Positions 7,477-18,611 of a stretch of DNA of 64,000 nt are shown one piece after another. Positions within the stretch are counted from its first letter, which is position 1; each line of letters opens with the position of its first letter. The stretch comes from Brienomyrus brachyistius (taxonomy: Eukaryota > Chordata > Actinopteri > Osteoglossiformes > Mormyridae), in assembly GCF_023856365.1 (NCBI RefSeq), contig NC_064548.1:682001-746000 (forward strand). The letters run 5' to 3'. Position numbers and translations under genes: made by a program. Below the pieces are notes generated by a model, which ran no database searches, had not been told where the DNA came from, and saw only the letters and a list, made by a program, of their open reading frames with translations.

Positions 7477-7548
7477 GGTTCCATGGTGTAATGGTTAGCA
7501 CTCTGGGCTCTGAATCCAGCGATCCGAATTCAAATCTCGGTGGGACCT
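7477..7548 (+). tRNA. tRNA-Gln-CTG: tRNA-Gln (CTG), T-stem variant
   Basis: Unit 6; G53A makes an A-C mismatch next to the T loop and alters the B box (AATTCAAATC). Shared with units 10, 13 and 21. Confidence 0.85.
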
Positions 7549-7645
7549 GTCATGGGCTCAGTTTTGCGCCCCAAGGCACACTCTTGCCCAAAAACGTTTC
7601 TTTTGCACTTTTTGCATGTGGTGTAGCCGACCTTTTCTGCCGCTT

Positions 7646-7719
7646 GGCCGGTTAGCTCAGCTGGTTAGAGCGTGGTGCTAATAACGCCAAGGTCATGGGT
7701 TCGATCCCCATACGGGCCA
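7646..7719 (+). tRNA. tRNA-Ile-AAT: tRNA-Ile (AAT)
   Basis: Unit 6; identical to the unit 1 copy. Confidence 0.97.
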
Positions 7720-8234
7720 CGCTTTGTCTTTCTCCCGGTGGTCGGAGTGCTTGGAGATCAGAGGTAAGGAAAATGAAAGTGTCCGACGTGATTATAAGAA
7801 CACAGTCGTGCCAGATTCACCTGCGTCGTGGTGAGAAAAAGAAATGGAGGATACACGCATTTCTCTTAGCTGACAATTCTGCAGCAAGTGGACTGGCAAA
7901 GTGTACGTCTACATGCACAATTTGCTCAAAGAGCGTAGTAGTACTTGAAGAAAAATCCAACCCGCACTGTAAAACCATGCTGCCTTCTGGTGTTGTTTAC
8001 AAGTATCTGATGGAACGAACTTTTTTGGAGACATTTATTGGAAAAGTCGACGGAGTTGTCAAGCATCCCGAAGCAGCACTTCCACTAGAAGGTCCCAGAG
8101 TTCTTGTGCTTCAAGCACTTCAATTTATAAATACTCCGTTGATCTTAACAGTTGTGTGAAATGAGCTGTCATCACTCCGTTTTTGCTTTAGCAATTTTTC
8201 CACTCTTTCGGCGGAAAGCCGGTCTCGTGTGTTT

Positions 8235-8305
8235 GCATGGGTGGTTCAGTGGCAGAATTCTCGCCTGCCACGCGGGAGGCCCGGGTTCAATTCCCGGCCA
8301 ATGCA
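8235..8305 (+). tRNA. tRNA-Gly-GCC: tRNA-Gly (GCC)
   Basis: Unit 6; T to C in the D loop and G57A in the T loop (TTCAATT). Confidence 0.93.
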
Positions 8306-8740
8306 AAGCGGCACTTTTAATAACTGTACACTCAGCACTGAACTCCAGCTAATTCAGTCTTATCTCAAGACAGGTACTCCACATTTTCGCTCAACCCCTG
8401 GCAAGCGGAGCCCTGAGGCTGGCTCATTACAGTTCCCCTAGCTAAAAACTACACAGAGGCATCTCAGCTTCACACTTCTGACCGCCTTCTTGCCCATCCT
8501 TGCATCTGTGCACTTTCTCACACATTCCACTGTCTGACATATTGTCTTTGTTGAGCAACAGTCTCGTGTTAGCTTGAGAAGAGCCTCTCACCTGACTCGT
8601 GTACCGTACTATGGCTTAAAATCGGACACTTCTCATAGCTTGCTGCTGCTCCAGGTTGACATTCACTGCATGTGGCTCAGGTGGGGAGATGGGCTCCAAA
8701 GAAAGAGGCAGAAAACGGCAAGAGCATAGCTCACGGTTGT

Positions 8741-8813
8741 GCCGGAATAGCTCAGTTGGGAGAGCGTTAGACTGAAGATCTAAAGGTCCCTGGTTCAATC
8801 ACGGGTTCTGGCA
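8741..8813 (+). tRNA. tRNA-Phe-GAA: tRNA-Phe (GAA), B-box variant
   Basis: Unit 7; C61A breaks the conserved G53-C61 pair and changes the B box to GGTTCAATCAC. TFIIIC binding is likely weakened. Confidence 0.8.
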
Positions 8814-8868
8814 GCACGTGACGTGAGTCTTGGAGCTCGTCTCCGCCTTGGGCTGCGATGTACCCGCT

Positions 8869-8940
8869 GGTTCCATGGTGTAATAGTTAGCACTCTGGGC
8901 TCTGAATCCAGCGATCCGAGTTCAAATCTCGGTGGGACCT
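8869..8940 (+). tRNA. tRNA-Gln-CTG: tRNA-Gln (CTG), D-loop variant
   Basis: Unit 7; G18A (TAATAGTTAG) removes an invariant D-loop G used in the tertiary contact with the T loop and in the A box. Confidence 0.85.
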
Positions 8941-9037
8941 GTCATGGGCTCAGTTTTGCGCCCCAAGGCGCACTCTTGCCCAAAAACGTTTCTTTTGCAC
9001 TTTTTGCATGTGGTGTAGCCGACCTTTTCTGCCGCTT

Positions 9038-9111
9038 GGCCGGTTAGCTCAGCTGTTTAGAGCGTGGTGCTAATAACGCCAAGGTCATGGGTTCGATCCC
9101 CATACGGGCCA
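9038..9111 (+). tRNA. tRNA-Ile-AAT: tRNA-Ile (AAT), D-loop variant
   Basis: Unit 7; G19T in the invariant GG of the D loop, shared with unit 11. The base after the discriminator is T instead of C. Confidence 0.9.
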
Positions 9112-9626
9112 TGCTTTGTCTTTCTCCCGGTGGTCGGAGTGCTTGGAGATCAGAGGTAAGGAAAATGAAAGTGTCCGACGTGATTATAAGAACACAGTCG
9201 TGCCAGATTCACCTGCGTCGTGGTGAGAAAAAGAAATGGAGGATACACGCATTTCTCTTAGCTGACAATTCTGCAGCAAGTGGACTGGCAAAGTGTACGT
9301 CTACATACACAATTTGCTCAAAGAGCGTAGTAGTACTTGAAGAAAAATCCAACCCGCACTGTAAAACCATGCTGCCTTCTGGTGTTGTTTACAAGTATCT
9401 GATGGAACGAACTTTTTTGGAGGCATTTATTGGAAAAGTCGACGGAGTTGTCAAGCATCCCGAAGCAGCACTTCCACTAGAAGGTCCCAGAGTTCTTGTG
9501 CTTCAAGCACTTCAATTTATAAATACTCCGTTGATCTTAACAGTTGTGTGAAATGAGCTGTCATCACTCCGTTTTTGCTTTAGCAATTTTTCCGGTCTTT
9601 CGGCGGAAAGCCGGTCTCGTGTGTTT

Positions 9627-9697
9627 GCATGGGTGGTTCAGTGGTAGAATTCTCGCCAGGCACGCGAGAGGCCCGGGTTCGATTCCCGGCCAATGCA
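9627..9697 (+). tRNA. tRNA-Gly body with alanine anticodon GGC
   Basis: Unit 7. Loop CAGGCAC replaces CTGCCAC, so the anticodon at 9659-9661 is GGC (alanine codons) and U33 is A. The anticodon stem is improved (CTCGC/GCGAG, all Watson-Crick). No G3-T70 alanine identity pair is present (A3-T70), and C35 used by GlyRS is lost. Possibly uncharged or mischarged. Same in unit 11. Confidence 0.85.
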
Positions 9698-10132
9698 AAG
9701 CGGCTCTTTTAATAACTGTACACTCAGCGCTGAACTCCAGCTAATTCAGTCTTATCTCAAGACAGGTACTCCACATTTTCGCTCAACCCCTGGCAAGCGG
9801 AGCCCTGAGGCTGGCTCATTACAGTTCCCCTAGCTAAAAACTACACAGAGGCATCTCAGCTTCACACTTCTGACCGCCTTCTTGCCCATCCTTGCATCTG
9901 TGCACTTTCTCACACATTCCACTGTCTGACATATTGTCTTTGTTGAGCAACAGTCTCGTGTTAGCTTGAGAAGAGCCTCTCACCTGACTCGTGTACCGTA
10001 CTATGGCTTAAAATCGGACACTTCTCATAGCTTGCTGCTGCTCCAGGTTGACATTCACTGCATGTGGCTCAGGTGGGGAGATGGGCTCCAAAGAAAGAGG
10101 CAGAAAACGGCAAGAGTGGAGCTCACGGTTGT

Positions 10133-10205
10133 GCCGGAATAGCTCAGTTGGGAGAGCGTTAGACTGAAGATCTAAAGGTCCCTGGTTCAATCCCGGGTTC
10201 TGGCA
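10133..10205 (+). tRNA. tRNA-Phe-GAA: tRNA-Phe (GAA)
   Basis: Unit 8; identical to the unit 1 copy. Confidence 0.97.
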
Positions 10206-10260
10206 GCACGTGACGTGAGTCTTGGAGCTCGTTTCCGCCATGGGCTGCGATGTACCCGCT

Positions 10261-10332
10261 GGTTCCATGGTGTAATGGTTAGCACTCTGGGCTCTGAATC
10301 CAGCGATCCGAGTTCAAATCTCGGTGGGACCT
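10261..10332 (+). tRNA. tRNA-Gln-CTG: tRNA-Gln (CTG)
   Basis: Unit 8; identical to the unit 1 copy. Confidence 0.97.
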
Positions 10333-10429
10333 GTCATGGGCTCAGTTTTGCGCCCCAAGGCGCACTCTTGCCCAAAAACGTTTCTTTTGCACTTTTTGCA
10401 TGTGGTGTAGCCGACCTTTTCTGCCGCTT

Positions 10430-10503
10430 GGCCGGTTAGCTCAGCTGGTTAGAGCGTGGTGCTAATAACACCAAGGTCATGGGTTCGATCCCCATACGGG
10501 CCA
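10430..10503 (+). tRNA. tRNA-Ile-AAT: tRNA-Ile (AAT)
   Basis: Unit 8; G40A turns the T30-G40 wobble of the anticodon stem into a T-A pair, so the stem is strengthened. Confidence 0.96.
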
Positions 10504-11018
10504 CGCTTTCTCTTTCTCCCGGTGGTCGGAGTGCTTGGAGATCAGAGGTAGGGAAAATGAAAGTGTCCGACGTGATTATAAGAACACAGTCGTGCCAGAT
10601 TCACCTGCGTCGTGGTGAGAAAAAGAAATGGAGGATACACGCATTTCTCTTAGCTGACAATTCTGCAGCAAGTGGACTGGCAAAGTGTACGTCTACATAC
10701 ACAATTTGCTCAAAGAGCGTAGTAGTACTTGAAGAAAAATCCAACCCGTACTGTAAAACCATGCTGCCTTCTGGTGTTGTTTACAAGTATCTGATGGAAC
10801 GAACTTTTTTGGAGGCATTTATTGGAAAAGTCGACGGAGTTGTCAAGCATCCCGAAGCAGCACTTCCACTAGAAGGTCCCAGAGTTCTTGTGCTTCAAGC
10901 ACTTCAATTTATAAATACTCCATTGATCTTAACAGTTGTGTGAAATGAGCTGTCATCACTCCGTTTTTGCTTTAGCAATTTTTCCGCTCTTTCGGCGGAA
11001 AGCCGGTCTCGTGTGTTT

Positions 11019-11089
11019 GCATGGGTGGTTCAGTGGTAGAATTCTCGCCTGCCACGCGGGAGGCCCGGGATCGATTCCCGGCCAATGCA
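11019..11089 (+). tRNA. tRNA-Gly-GCC: tRNA-Gly (GCC), B-box variant
   Basis: Unit 8; T54A changes the B box to GGATCGATTCC, removing the invariant T54. Confidence 0.85.
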
Positions 11090-11524
11090 AAGCGGCTCTT
11101 TTAATAACTGTACACTCAGCGCTGAACTCCAGCTAATTCAGTCTTATCTCAAGACAGGTACTCCACATTTCCGCTCAACCCCTGGCAAGCGGAGCCCTGA
11201 GGCTGGCTCATTACAGTTCCCCTAGCTAAAAACTACACAGAGGCATCTCAGCTTCACACTTCTGACCGCCTTCTTGCCCATCCTTGCATCTGTGCACTTT
11301 CTCACACATTCCACTGTCTGACATATTGTCTTTGTTGAGCAACAGTCTCGTGTTAGCTTGAGAAGAGCCTCTCACCTGACTCGTGTACCGTACTATGGCT
11401 TAAAATCGGACACTTCTCATAGCTTGCTGCTGCTCCAGGTTGACATTCACTGCATGTGGCTCAGGTGGGGAGATGGGCTCCAAAGAAAGAGGCAGAAAAC
11501 GGCAAGAGTGGAGCTCACAGTTGT

Positions 11525-11597
11525 GCCGGAATAGCTCAGTTGGCAGAGCGTTAGACTGAAGATCTAAAGGTCCTTGGTTCAATCCCGGGTTCTGGCA
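11525..11597 (+). tRNA. tRNA-Phe-GAA: tRNA-Phe (GAA)
   Basis: Unit 9; G20C (TTGGCAGAGC) and C50T in the T stem (CTTGG/CCGGG, still paired by T-G). Haplotype shared with units 29, 33 and 39. Confidence 0.95.
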
Positions 11598-11652
11598 GCA
11601 CGTGACGTGAGTCTTGGAGCTCGTCTCCGCCTTGGGCTGCGATGTACCCGCT

Positions 11653-11724
11653 GGTTCCATGGTGTAATGGTTAGCACTCTGGGCTCTGAATCCAGCGATC
11701 CGAGTTCAAATCTCGGTGGGACCT
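11653..11724 (+). tRNA. tRNA-Gln-CTG: tRNA-Gln (CTG)
   Basis: Unit 9; identical to the unit 1 copy. Confidence 0.97.
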
Positions 11725-11821
11725 GTCATGGACTCAGTTTTGCGCCCCAAGGCGCACTCTTGCCCAAAAACGTTTCTTTTGCACTTTTTGCATGTGGTGT
11801 AGCGGACCTTTTTTGCCGCTT

Positions 11822-11895
11822 GGCCGGTTAGCTCAGCTGGTTAGAGCGTGGTGCTAATAACGCCAAGGTCATGGGTTCGATCCCCATACGGGCCA
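11822..11895 (+). tRNA. tRNA-Ile-AAT: tRNA-Ile (AAT)
   Basis: Unit 9; identical to the unit 1 copy. In this unit type a TTTTT (12118-12122) lies in the downstream spacer. Confidence 0.97.
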
Positions 11896-12410
11896 CGCTT
11901 TCTCTTTCTCCCGGTGGTCGGAGTGCTTGGAGATCAGAGGTAGGGAAAATGAAAGTGTCCGACGTGATGATAAGAACACAGTCGTGCCAGATTCAACTGC
12001 GTCGTGGTGAGAAAAAGAAATGGAGGATACACGCATTTCTCTTAGCTGAAAATTCTGCAGCAATTGGACTGGCAAAGTGTACGTCAACATATACAATTTG
12101 CTCAAAGAGCGTAGTAGTTTTTGAAGAAAAATCCAACCCGCACTGTAAAACCATGCTGCCTTCTGGTGTTGTTTACAACTTTCTGATGAAACGAGCTTTT
12201 TTGGAGGCATTTATTGGAAAAGTCGACGGAGTTGTCAAGCATCCCGAAGCAGCACTTCCACTAGAAGGTCCCAGAGTTCTTGTGCTTCAAGCACTTCAAT
12301 TTATAAATACTCCGTTGATCTTAACAGTTGTGTGAAATGAGCTGTCATCACTCCGTTTTTGCTTTAGCAATTTTTCCGGTCTTTCGGCGGAAAGCCGGTC
12401 TCTTGTGTTT

Positions 12411-12481
12411 GCATGGGTGGTTCAGTGGTAGAATTCTCGCCTGCCACGCGGGAGGCCCGGGTTCGATTCCCGGCCAATGCA
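12411..12481 (+). tRNA. tRNA-Gly-GCC: tRNA-Gly (GCC)
   Basis: Unit 9; identical to the unit 1 copy. Confidence 0.96.
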
Positions 12482-12916
12482 AAGCGGCTCTTTTAATAAC
12501 TGTACACTCAGCGCTGAACTCCAGCTAATTCAGTCTTATCTCAAGACAGGTACTCCACATTTTCGCTCAACCCCTGGCAAGCGGAGCCCTGAGGCTGGCT
12601 CATTACAGTTCCCCTAGCTAAAAACTACACAGAGGCATCTCAGCTTCACACTTCTGACCGCCTTCTTGCCCATCCTTGCATCTGTGCACTTTCTCACACA
12701 TTCCACTGTCTGACATATTGTCTTTGTTGAGCAACAGTCTCGTGTTAGCTTGAGAAGAGCCTCTCACCTGACTCGTGTACCGTACTATGGCTTAAAATCG
12801 GACACTTCTCATAGCTTGCTGCTGCTCCAGGTTGACATTCACTGCATGTGGCTCAGGTGGGGAGATGGGCTCCAAAGAAAGAGGCAGAAAACGGCAAGAG
12901 CATAGCTCACGGTTGT

Positions 12917-12989
12917 GCCGGAATAGCTCAGTTGGGAGAGCTTTAGACTGAAGATCTAAAGGTCCCTGGTTCAATCCCGGGTTCTGGCA
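12917..12989 (+). tRNA. tRNA-Phe-GAA: tRNA-Phe (GAA)
   Basis: Unit 10; G26T between the D and anticodon stems. Confidence 0.93.
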
Positions 12990-13044
12990 GCACGTGACGT
13001 GAGTCTTGGAGCTCGTCTCCGCCTTGGGCTGCGATGTACCCGCT

Positions 13045-13116
13045 GGTTCCATGGTGTAATGGTTAGCACTCTGGGCTCTGAATCCAGCGATCCGAATTCA
13101 AATCTCGGTGGGACCT
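13045..13116 (+). tRNA. tRNA-Gln-CTG: tRNA-Gln (CTG), T-stem variant
   Basis: Unit 10; G53A as in unit 6. Confidence 0.85.
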
Positions 13117-13213
13117 GTCATGGGCTCAGTTTTGCGCCCCAAGGCACACTCTTGCCCAAAAACGTTTCTTTTGCACTTTTTGCATGTGGTGTAGCCGACC
13201 TTTTCTGCCGCTT

Positions 13214-13287
13214 GGCCGGTTAGCTCAGCTGGTTAGAGCGTGGTGCTAATAACGCCAAGGTCATGGGTTCGATCCCCATACGGGCCA
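13214..13287 (+). tRNA. tRNA-Ile-AAT: tRNA-Ile (AAT)
   Basis: Unit 10; identical to the unit 1 copy. Confidence 0.97.
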
Positions 13288-13802
13288 CGCTTTGTCTTTC
13301 TCCCGGTGGTCGGAGTGCTTGGAGATCAGAGGTAAGGAAAATGAAAGTGTCCGACGTGATTATAAGAACACAGTCGTGCCAGATTCACCTGCGTCGTGGT
13401 GAGAAAAAGAAATGGAGGATACACGCATTTCTCTTAGCTGACAATTCTGCAGCAAGTGGACTGGCAAAGTGTACGTCTACATACACAATTTGCTCAAAGA
13501 GCGTAGTAGTACTTGAAGAAAAATCCAACCCGTACTGTAAAACCATGCTGCCTTCTGGTGTTGTTTACAAGTATCTGATGGAACGAACTTTTTTGGAGGC
13601 ATTTATTGGAAAAGTCGACGGAGTTGTCAAGCATCCCGAAGCAGCACTTCCACTAGAAGGTCCCAGAGTTCTTGTGCTTCAAGCACTTCAATTTATAAAT
13701 ACTCCATTGATCTTAACAGTTGTGTGAAATGAGCTGTCATCACTCCGTTTTTGCTTTAGCAATTTTTCCACTCTTTCGGCGGAAAGCCGGTCTCGTGTGT
13801 TT

Positions 13803-13873
13803 GCATGGGTGGTTCAGTGGTTGAATTCTCGCCTGCCACGCGGGAGGCCCGGGTTCAATTCCCGGCCAATGCA
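13803..13873 (+). tRNA. tRNA-Gly-GCC: tRNA-Gly (GCC), D-loop variant
   Basis: Unit 10; A21T at a conserved D-loop position (GGTTGAAT) and G57A in the T loop. Confidence 0.87.
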
Positions 13874-14308
13874 AAGTGGCTCTTTTAATAACTGTACACT
13901 CATCGCTGAACTCCAGCTAATTCAGTCTTATCTCAAGACAGGTACTCCACATTTTCGCTCAACCCCTGGCAAGCGGAGCCCTGAGGCTGGCTCATTACAG
14001 TTCCCCTAGCTAAAAACTACACAGAGGCATCTCAGCTTCACACTTCTGACCGCCTTTTTGCCCATCCTTGCATCTGTGCACTTTCTCACACATTCCACTG
14101 TCTGACATATTGTCTTTGTTGAGCAACAGTCTCGTGTTAGCTTGAGAAGAGCCTCTCACCTGACTCGTGTACCGTACTATGGCTTAAAATCGGACACTTC
14201 TCATAGCTTGCTGCTGCTCCAGGTTGACATTCACTGCATGTGGCTCAGGTGGGGAGATGGGCTCCAAAGAAAGAGGCAGAAAACGGCAAGAGCATAGCTC
14301 ACGGTTGT

Positions 14309-14381
14309 GCCGGAATAGCTCAGTTGGGAGAGCGTTAGACTGAAGATCTAAAGGTCCCTGGTTCAATCCCGGGTTCTGGCA
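14309..14381 (+). tRNA. tRNA-Phe-GAA: tRNA-Phe (GAA)
   Basis: Unit 11; identical to the unit 1 copy. Confidence 0.97.
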
Positions 14382-14436
14382 GCACGTGACGTGAGTCTTG
14401 GAGCTCGTCTCCGCCATGGGCTGCGATGTACCCGCT

Positions 14437-14508
14437 GGTTCCATGGTGTAATAGTTAGCACTCTGGGCTCTGAATCCAGCGATCCAAGTTCAAATCTCGG
14501 TGGGACCT
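14437..14508 (+). tRNA. tRNA-Gln-CTG: tRNA-Gln (CTG), decayed
   Basis: Unit 11; G18A in the D loop as in unit 7, plus G51A that mispairs the T stem (CCAAG/CTCGG). Confidence 0.78.
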
Positions 14509-14605
14509 GTCATGGGCTCAGTTTTGCGCCCCAAGGCGCACTCTTGCCCAAAAACGTTTCTTTTGCACTTTTTGCATGTGGTGTAGCCGACCTTTTCTGC
14601 CGCTT

Positions 14606-14679
14606 GGCCGGTTAGCTCAGCTGTTTAGAGCGTGGTGCTAATAACGCCAAGGTCATGGGTTCGATCCCCATACGGGCCA
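14606..14679 (+). tRNA. tRNA-Ile-AAT: tRNA-Ile (AAT), D-loop variant
   Basis: Unit 11; G19T as in unit 7. Confidence 0.9.
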
Positions 14680-15194
14680 TGCTTTGTCTTTCTCCCGGTG
14701 GTCGGAGTGCTTGGAGATCAGAGGTAAGGAAAATGAAAGTGTCCGACGTGATTATAAGAACACAGTCGTGCCAGATTCACCTGCGTCGTGGTGAGAAAAA
14801 GAAATGGAGGATACACGCATTTCTCTTAGCTGACAATTCTGCAGCAAGTGGACTGGCAAAGTGTACGTCTACATACACAATTTGCTCAAAGAGCGTAGTA
14901 GTACTTGAAGAAAAATCCAACCCGCACTGTAAAACCATGCTGCCTTCTGGTGTTGTTTACAAGTATCTGATGGAACGAACTTTTTTGGAGGCATTTATTG
15001 GAAAAGTCGACGGAGTTGTCAAGCATCCCGAAGCAGCACTTCCACTAGAAGGTCCCAGAGTTCTTGTGCTTCAAGCACTTCAATTTATAAATACTCCGTT
15101 GATCTTAACAGTTGTGTGAAATGAGCTGTCATCACTCCGTTTTTGCTTTAGCAATTTTTCCGGTCTTTCGGCGGAAAGCCGGTCTCGTGTGTTT

Positions 15195-15265
15195 GCATGG
15201 GTGGTTCAGTGGTAGAATTCTCGCCAGGCACGCGAGAGGCCCGGGTTCGATTCCCGGCCAATGCA
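15195..15265 (+). tRNA. tRNA-Gly body with alanine anticodon GGC
   Basis: Unit 11; same sequence as the unit 7 variant, anticodon GGC at 15227-15229, A33, and a fully paired anticodon stem. Confidence 0.85.
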
Positions 15266-15700
15266 AAGCGGCTCTTTTAATAACTGTACACTCAGCGCTG
15301 AACTCCAGCTAATTCAGTCTTATCTCAAGACAGGTACTCCACATTTTCGCTCAACCCCTGGCAAGCGGAGCCCTGAGGCTGGCTCATTACAGTTCCCCTA
15401 GCTAAAAACTACACAGAGGCATCTCAGCTTCACACTTCTGACCGCCTTCTTGCCCATCCTTGCATCTGTGCACTTTCTCACACATTCCACTGTCTGACAT
15501 ATTGTCTTTGTTGAGCAACAGTCTCGTGTTAGCTTGAGAAGAGCCTCTCACCTGACTCGTGTACCGTACTATGGCTTAAAATCGGACACTTCTCATAGCT
15601 TGCTGCTGCTCCAGGTTGACATTCACTGCATGTGGCTCAGGTGGGGAGATGGGCTCCAAAGAAAGAGGCAGAAAACGGCAAGAGTGGAGCTCACGGTTGT

Positions 15701-15773
15701 GCCGGAATAGCTCAGTTGGGAGAGCGTTAGACTGAAGATCTAAAGGTCCCTGGTTCAATCACGGGTTCTGGCA
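15701..15773 (+). tRNA. tRNA-Phe-GAA: tRNA-Phe (GAA), B-box variant
   Basis: Unit 12; C61A as in unit 7. Confidence 0.8.
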
Positions 15774-15828
15774 GCACGTGACGTGAGTCTTGGAGCTCGT
15801 CTCCGCCATGGGCTGCGATGTACCCGCT

Positions 15829-15900
15829 GGTTCCATGGTGTAATGGTTAGCACTCTGGGCTCTGAATCCAGCGATCCGAGTTCAAATCTCGGTGGGACCT
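15829..15900 (+). tRNA. tRNA-Gln-CTG: tRNA-Gln (CTG)
   Basis: Unit 12; identical to the unit 1 copy. Confidence 0.97.
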
Positions 15901-15997
15901 GTCATGGACTCAGTTTTGCGCCCCAAGGCGCACTCTTGCCCAAAAACGTTTCTTTTGCACTTTTTGCATGTGGTGTAGCAGACCTTTTCTGCCGCTT

Positions 15998-16071
15998 GGC
16001 CGGTTAGCTCAGCTGGTTAGAGCGTGGTGCTAATAACGCCAAGGTCATGGGTTCGATCCCCATACGGGCCA
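15998..16071 (+). tRNA. tRNA-Ile-AAT: tRNA-Ile (AAT)
   Basis: Unit 12; identical to the unit 1 copy. Confidence 0.97.
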
Positions 16072-16585
16072 CGCTTTCTCTTTCTCCCGGTGGTCGGAGT
16101 GCTTGGAGATCAGAGGTAGGGAAAATGAAAGTGTCCGACGTGATGATAAGAACACAGTCGTGCCAGATTCAACTGCGTCGTGGTGAGAAAAAGAAATGGA
16201 GGATACACGCATTTCTCTTAGCTGAAAATTCTGCAGCAATTGGACTGGCAAAGTGTACGTCAACATACACAATTTGCTCAAAGAGCGTAGTAGTTTTTGA
16301 AGAAAAATCCAACCCGCACTGTAAAACCATGCTGCCTTCTGGTGTTGTTTACAACTTTCTGATGAAACGAGCTTTTTTGGAGGCATTTATTGGAAAAGTC
16401 GACGGAGTTGTCAAGCATCCCGAAGCAGCACTTCCACTAGAAGGTCCCAGTATCTTGTGCTTCAAGCACTTCAATTTATAAATACTCCGTTGATCTTAAC
16501 AGTTGTGTGAAATGAGCTGTCATCACTCCGTTTTTGCTTTAGCAATTTTTCCGGTCTTTCGGCGGAAAGCCGGTCTCTTGTGTTT

Positions 16586-16656
16586 GCATGGGTGGTTCAG
16601 TGGTAGAATTCTCGCCTGCCACGCGGGAGGCCCGGGTTCGATTCCCGGCCAATGCA
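16586..16656 (+). tRNA. tRNA-Gly-GCC: tRNA-Gly (GCC)
   Basis: Unit 12; identical to the unit 1 copy. Confidence 0.96.
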
Positions 16657-17091
16657 AAGCGGCTCTTTTAATAACTGTACACTCAGCGCTGAACTCCAGC
16701 TAATTCAGTCTTATCTCAAGACAGGTACTCCACATTTCCGCTCAACCCCTGGCAAGCGGAGCCCTGAGGCTGGCTCATTACAGTTCCCCTAGCTAAAAAC
16801 TACACAGAGGCATCTCAGCTTCACACTTCTGACCGCCTTCTTGCCCATCCTTGCATCTGTGCACTTTCTCACACATTCCACTGTCTGACATATTGTCTTT
16901 GTTGAGCAACAGTCTCGTGTTAGCTTGAGAAGAGCCTCTCACCTGACTCGTGTACCGTACTATGGCTTAAAATCGGACACTTCTCATAGCTTGCTGCTGC
17001 TCCAGGTTGACATTCACTGCATGTGGCTCAGGTGGGGAGATGGGCTCCAAAGAAAGAGGCAGAAAACGGCAAGAGTGGAGCTCACGGTTGT

Positions 17092-17164
17092 GCCGGAATA
17101 GCTCAGTTGGGAGAGCGTTAGACTGAAGATCTAAAGGTCCCTGGTTCAATCCCGGGTTCTGGCA
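17092..17164 (+). tRNA. tRNA-Phe-GAA: tRNA-Phe (GAA)
   Basis: Unit 13; identical to the unit 1 copy. Confidence 0.97.
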
Positions 17165-17219
17165 GCACGTGACGTGAGTCTTGGAGCTCGTCTCCGCCTT
17201 GGGCTGCGATGTACCCGCT

Positions 17220-17291
17220 GGTTCCATGGTGTAATGGTTAGCACTCTGGGCTCTGAATCCAGCGATCCGAATTCAAATCTCGGTGGGACCT
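17220..17291 (+). tRNA. tRNA-Gln-CTG: tRNA-Gln (CTG), T-stem variant
   Basis: Unit 13; G53A as in unit 6. Confidence 0.85.
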
Positions 17292-17388
17292 GTCATGGGC
17301 TCAGTTTTGCGCCCCAAGGCACACTCTTGCCCAAAAACGTTTCTTTTGCACTTTTTGCATGTGGTGTAGCCGACCTTTTCTGCCGCTT

Positions 17389-17462
17389 GGCCGGTTAGCT
17401 CAGCTGGTTAGAGCGTGGTGCTAATAACGCCAAGGTCATGGGTTCGATCCCCATACGGGCCA
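17389..17462 (+). tRNA. tRNA-Ile-AAT: tRNA-Ile (AAT)
   Basis: Unit 13; identical to the unit 1 copy. Confidence 0.97.
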
Positions 17463-17977
17463 CGCTTTGTCTTTCTCCCGGTGGTCGGAGTGCTTGGAGA
17501 TCAGAGGTAAGGAAAATGAAAGTGTCCGACGTGATTATAAGAACACAGTCGTGCCAGATTCACCTGCGTCGTGGTGAGAAAAAGAAATGGAGGATACACG
17601 CATTTCTCTTAGCTGACAATTCTGCAGCAAGTGGACTGGCAAAGTGTACGTCTACATACACAATTTGCTCAAAGAGCGTAGTAGTACTTGAAGAAAAATC
17701 CAACCCGTACTGTAAAACCATGCTGCCTTCTGGTGTTGTTTACAAGTATCTGATGGAACGAACTTTTTTGGAGGCATTTATTGGAAAAGTCGACGGAGTT
17801 GTCAAGCATCCCGAAGCAGCACTTCCACTAGAAGGTCCCAGAGTTCTTGTGCTTCAAGCACTTCAATTTATAAATACTCCATTGATCTTAACAGTTGTGT
17901 GAAATGAGCTGTCATCACTCCGTTTTTGCTTTAGCAATTTTTCCACTCTTTCGGCGGAAAGCCGGTCTCGTGTGTTT

Positions 17978-18048
17978 GCATGGGTGGTTCAGTGGTTGAA
18001 TTCTCGCCTGCCACGCGGGAGCCCCGGGTTCAATTCCCGGCCAATGCA
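17978..18048 (+). tRNA. tRNA-Gly-GCC: tRNA-Gly (GCC), three changes
   Basis: Unit 13; A21T, a G to C in the variable region (GGGAGCCCC) and G57A. Same as unit 21. Confidence 0.85.
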
Positions 18049-18483
18049 AAGTGGCTCTTTTAATAACTGTACACTCAGCGCTGAACTCCAGCTAATTCAG
18101 TCTTATCTCAAGACAGGTACTCCACATTTTCGCTCAACCCCTGGCAAGCGGAGCCCTGAGGCTGGCTCATTACAGTTCCCCTAGCTAAAAACTACACAGA
18201 GGCATCTCAGCTTCACACTTCTGACCGCCTTCTTGCCCATCCTTGCATCTGTGCACTTTCTCACACATTCCACTGTCTGACAAATTTTCTGTGTTGAGAA
18301 ACAGTCTCGTGTTAACTTGAGAAGAGCCTCTCACCTGACTCGTGTACCGTACTATGGCTTAAAATCGGACACTTCTCATAGCTTGCTGCTGCTCCAGGTT
18401 GACATTCACTGCATGTGGCTCAGGTGGGGAGATGGGCTCCAAAGAAAGAGGCAGAAAACGGCAAGAGCATAGCTCACGGTTGT

Positions 18484-18556
18484 GCCGGAATAGCTCAGTT
18501 GGGAGAGCGTTAGACTGAAGATCTAAAGGTCCCTGGTTCAATCACGGGTTCTGGCA
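18484..18556 (+). tRNA. tRNA-Phe-GAA: tRNA-Phe (GAA), B-box variant
   Basis: Unit 14; C61A as in unit 7. Confidence 0.8.
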
Positions 18557-18611
18557 GCACGTGACGTGAGTCTTGGAGCTCGTCTCCGCCTTGGGCTGCG
18601 ATGTACCCGCT

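Noticed and set aside
11869..12210. Minus-strand 113-residue frame in some units
   Set aside because: Present only in a minority of unit types, antisense to the spacer and tRNA-Ile, with no recognisable features.
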